Shown piece by piece: positions 63,994 through 64,000 of a DNA stretch of 64,000 nt. The stretch is from Rhodocyclaceae bacterium. GTDB lineage: Bacteria; Pseudomonadota; Gammaproteobacteria; Burkholderiales; Rhodocyclaceae. The notes under the pieces were generated by a model. That model saw only the letters and a list, made by a program, of their open reading frames with translations, was not told the DNA's origin and did not search any database. Made by a program: the position numbers and the translations under genes. Where the stretch lies: the NCBI GenBank assembly GCA_004379165.1, contig NKXK01000022.1, forward strand, positions 62,001-126,000, written 5' to 3'. Within the stretch, counting starts at the first letter, position 1. The number at the start of each line of letters is the position of its first letter.

Positions 63994-64000
63994 ATGAAAC
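63994..64000 (+). CDS. Start of next sox gene (probably soxA), cut by the window edge
   Basis: GAGGAGATTCA precedes ATGAAAC at the right edge. Only the start and one full codon are present. By the usual soxCDYZA order it should be soxA, but nothing in the coding sequence confirms this. Confidence 0.4.

Overview
The window is dense (about 90% coding), GC-rich, double-strand-packed bacterial chromosome with short gaps and many start/stop overlaps. Gene content (TtrBCA, SoxF-R-CDYZ, cytochrome c4, CreBCD, RstAB, MNIO-type peptide maturation, endonuclease-type MutL) and protein similarity point to a betaproteobacterium, most likely Rhodocyclales of the Dechloromonas/Azonexus kind. This taxonomic call is inference from recognisable protein families; no rRNA is present.

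Layout. 1-10.1 kb: tail of an Ala/Pro/Lys/Arg-rich protein, a hypothetical, then a long minus-strand housekeeping run: panD, panC, panB, folK, pcnB, a HAD hydrolase, a CorA-like transporter, hda, terC, tyrS. 10.2-23.0 kb: nagZ-creD, preceded by a perfect CreB box, and creB-creC further along; between them sits a complete tetrathionate respiration unit (ttrBCA on plus, ttrSR on minus). 23.2-29.3 kb: purM, an RlpA-like protein and a two-gene RND efflux pump. 29.3-33.3 kb (minus): miaA, chaA, mutL. 33.4-38.9 kb (plus): dedA, a lipoprotein, purN, a DUF3108 protein, an RsmB-like methyltransferase and an MscS channel in a tightly overlapping operon. 39-45.5 kb: small proteins, an AlkD-like protein, a KefB/YbaL antiporter, a CoA-transferase, DoxX. 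45.6-50.8 kb: a PQQ-type sugar dehydrogenase, a bufferin/HvfA-like RiPP cluster (bufA-bufB-bufC, six-Cys EGKCG-type precursor), decayed EAL and HDOD remnants, ybjQ and a frameshifted small membrane protein. 50.9-57.6 kb: rstAB, dsbB, a parD antitoxin with a frameshifted parE, rpmBG, radC, coaBC, dut. 57.7-64 kb: cytochrome c4 and the sulfur oxidation locus (soxF plus a small cytochrome c divergent from an ArsR regulator and soxCDYZ, with soxA starting at the right edge).

How parts work together. The ttr and sox loci equip the cell both to reduce tetrathionate as an anaerobic electron acceptor and to oxidise sulfide and thiosulfate. CreBC probably controls creD-nagZ through the CreB box, linking a cell-envelope stress system to muropeptide recycling. 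The bufABC genes probably make a copper-binding modified peptide.

The most unusual sequence-level feature is a dispersed, non-palindromic repeat of about 31-34 bp (core CTGCGGT(G/C)AACC with an A-rich then CCGAAAATC half). It recurs some 15 times, in both orientations, between genes and in frame inside genes (CreB and MutL linkers, a signal peptide, the RND pump C-terminus).
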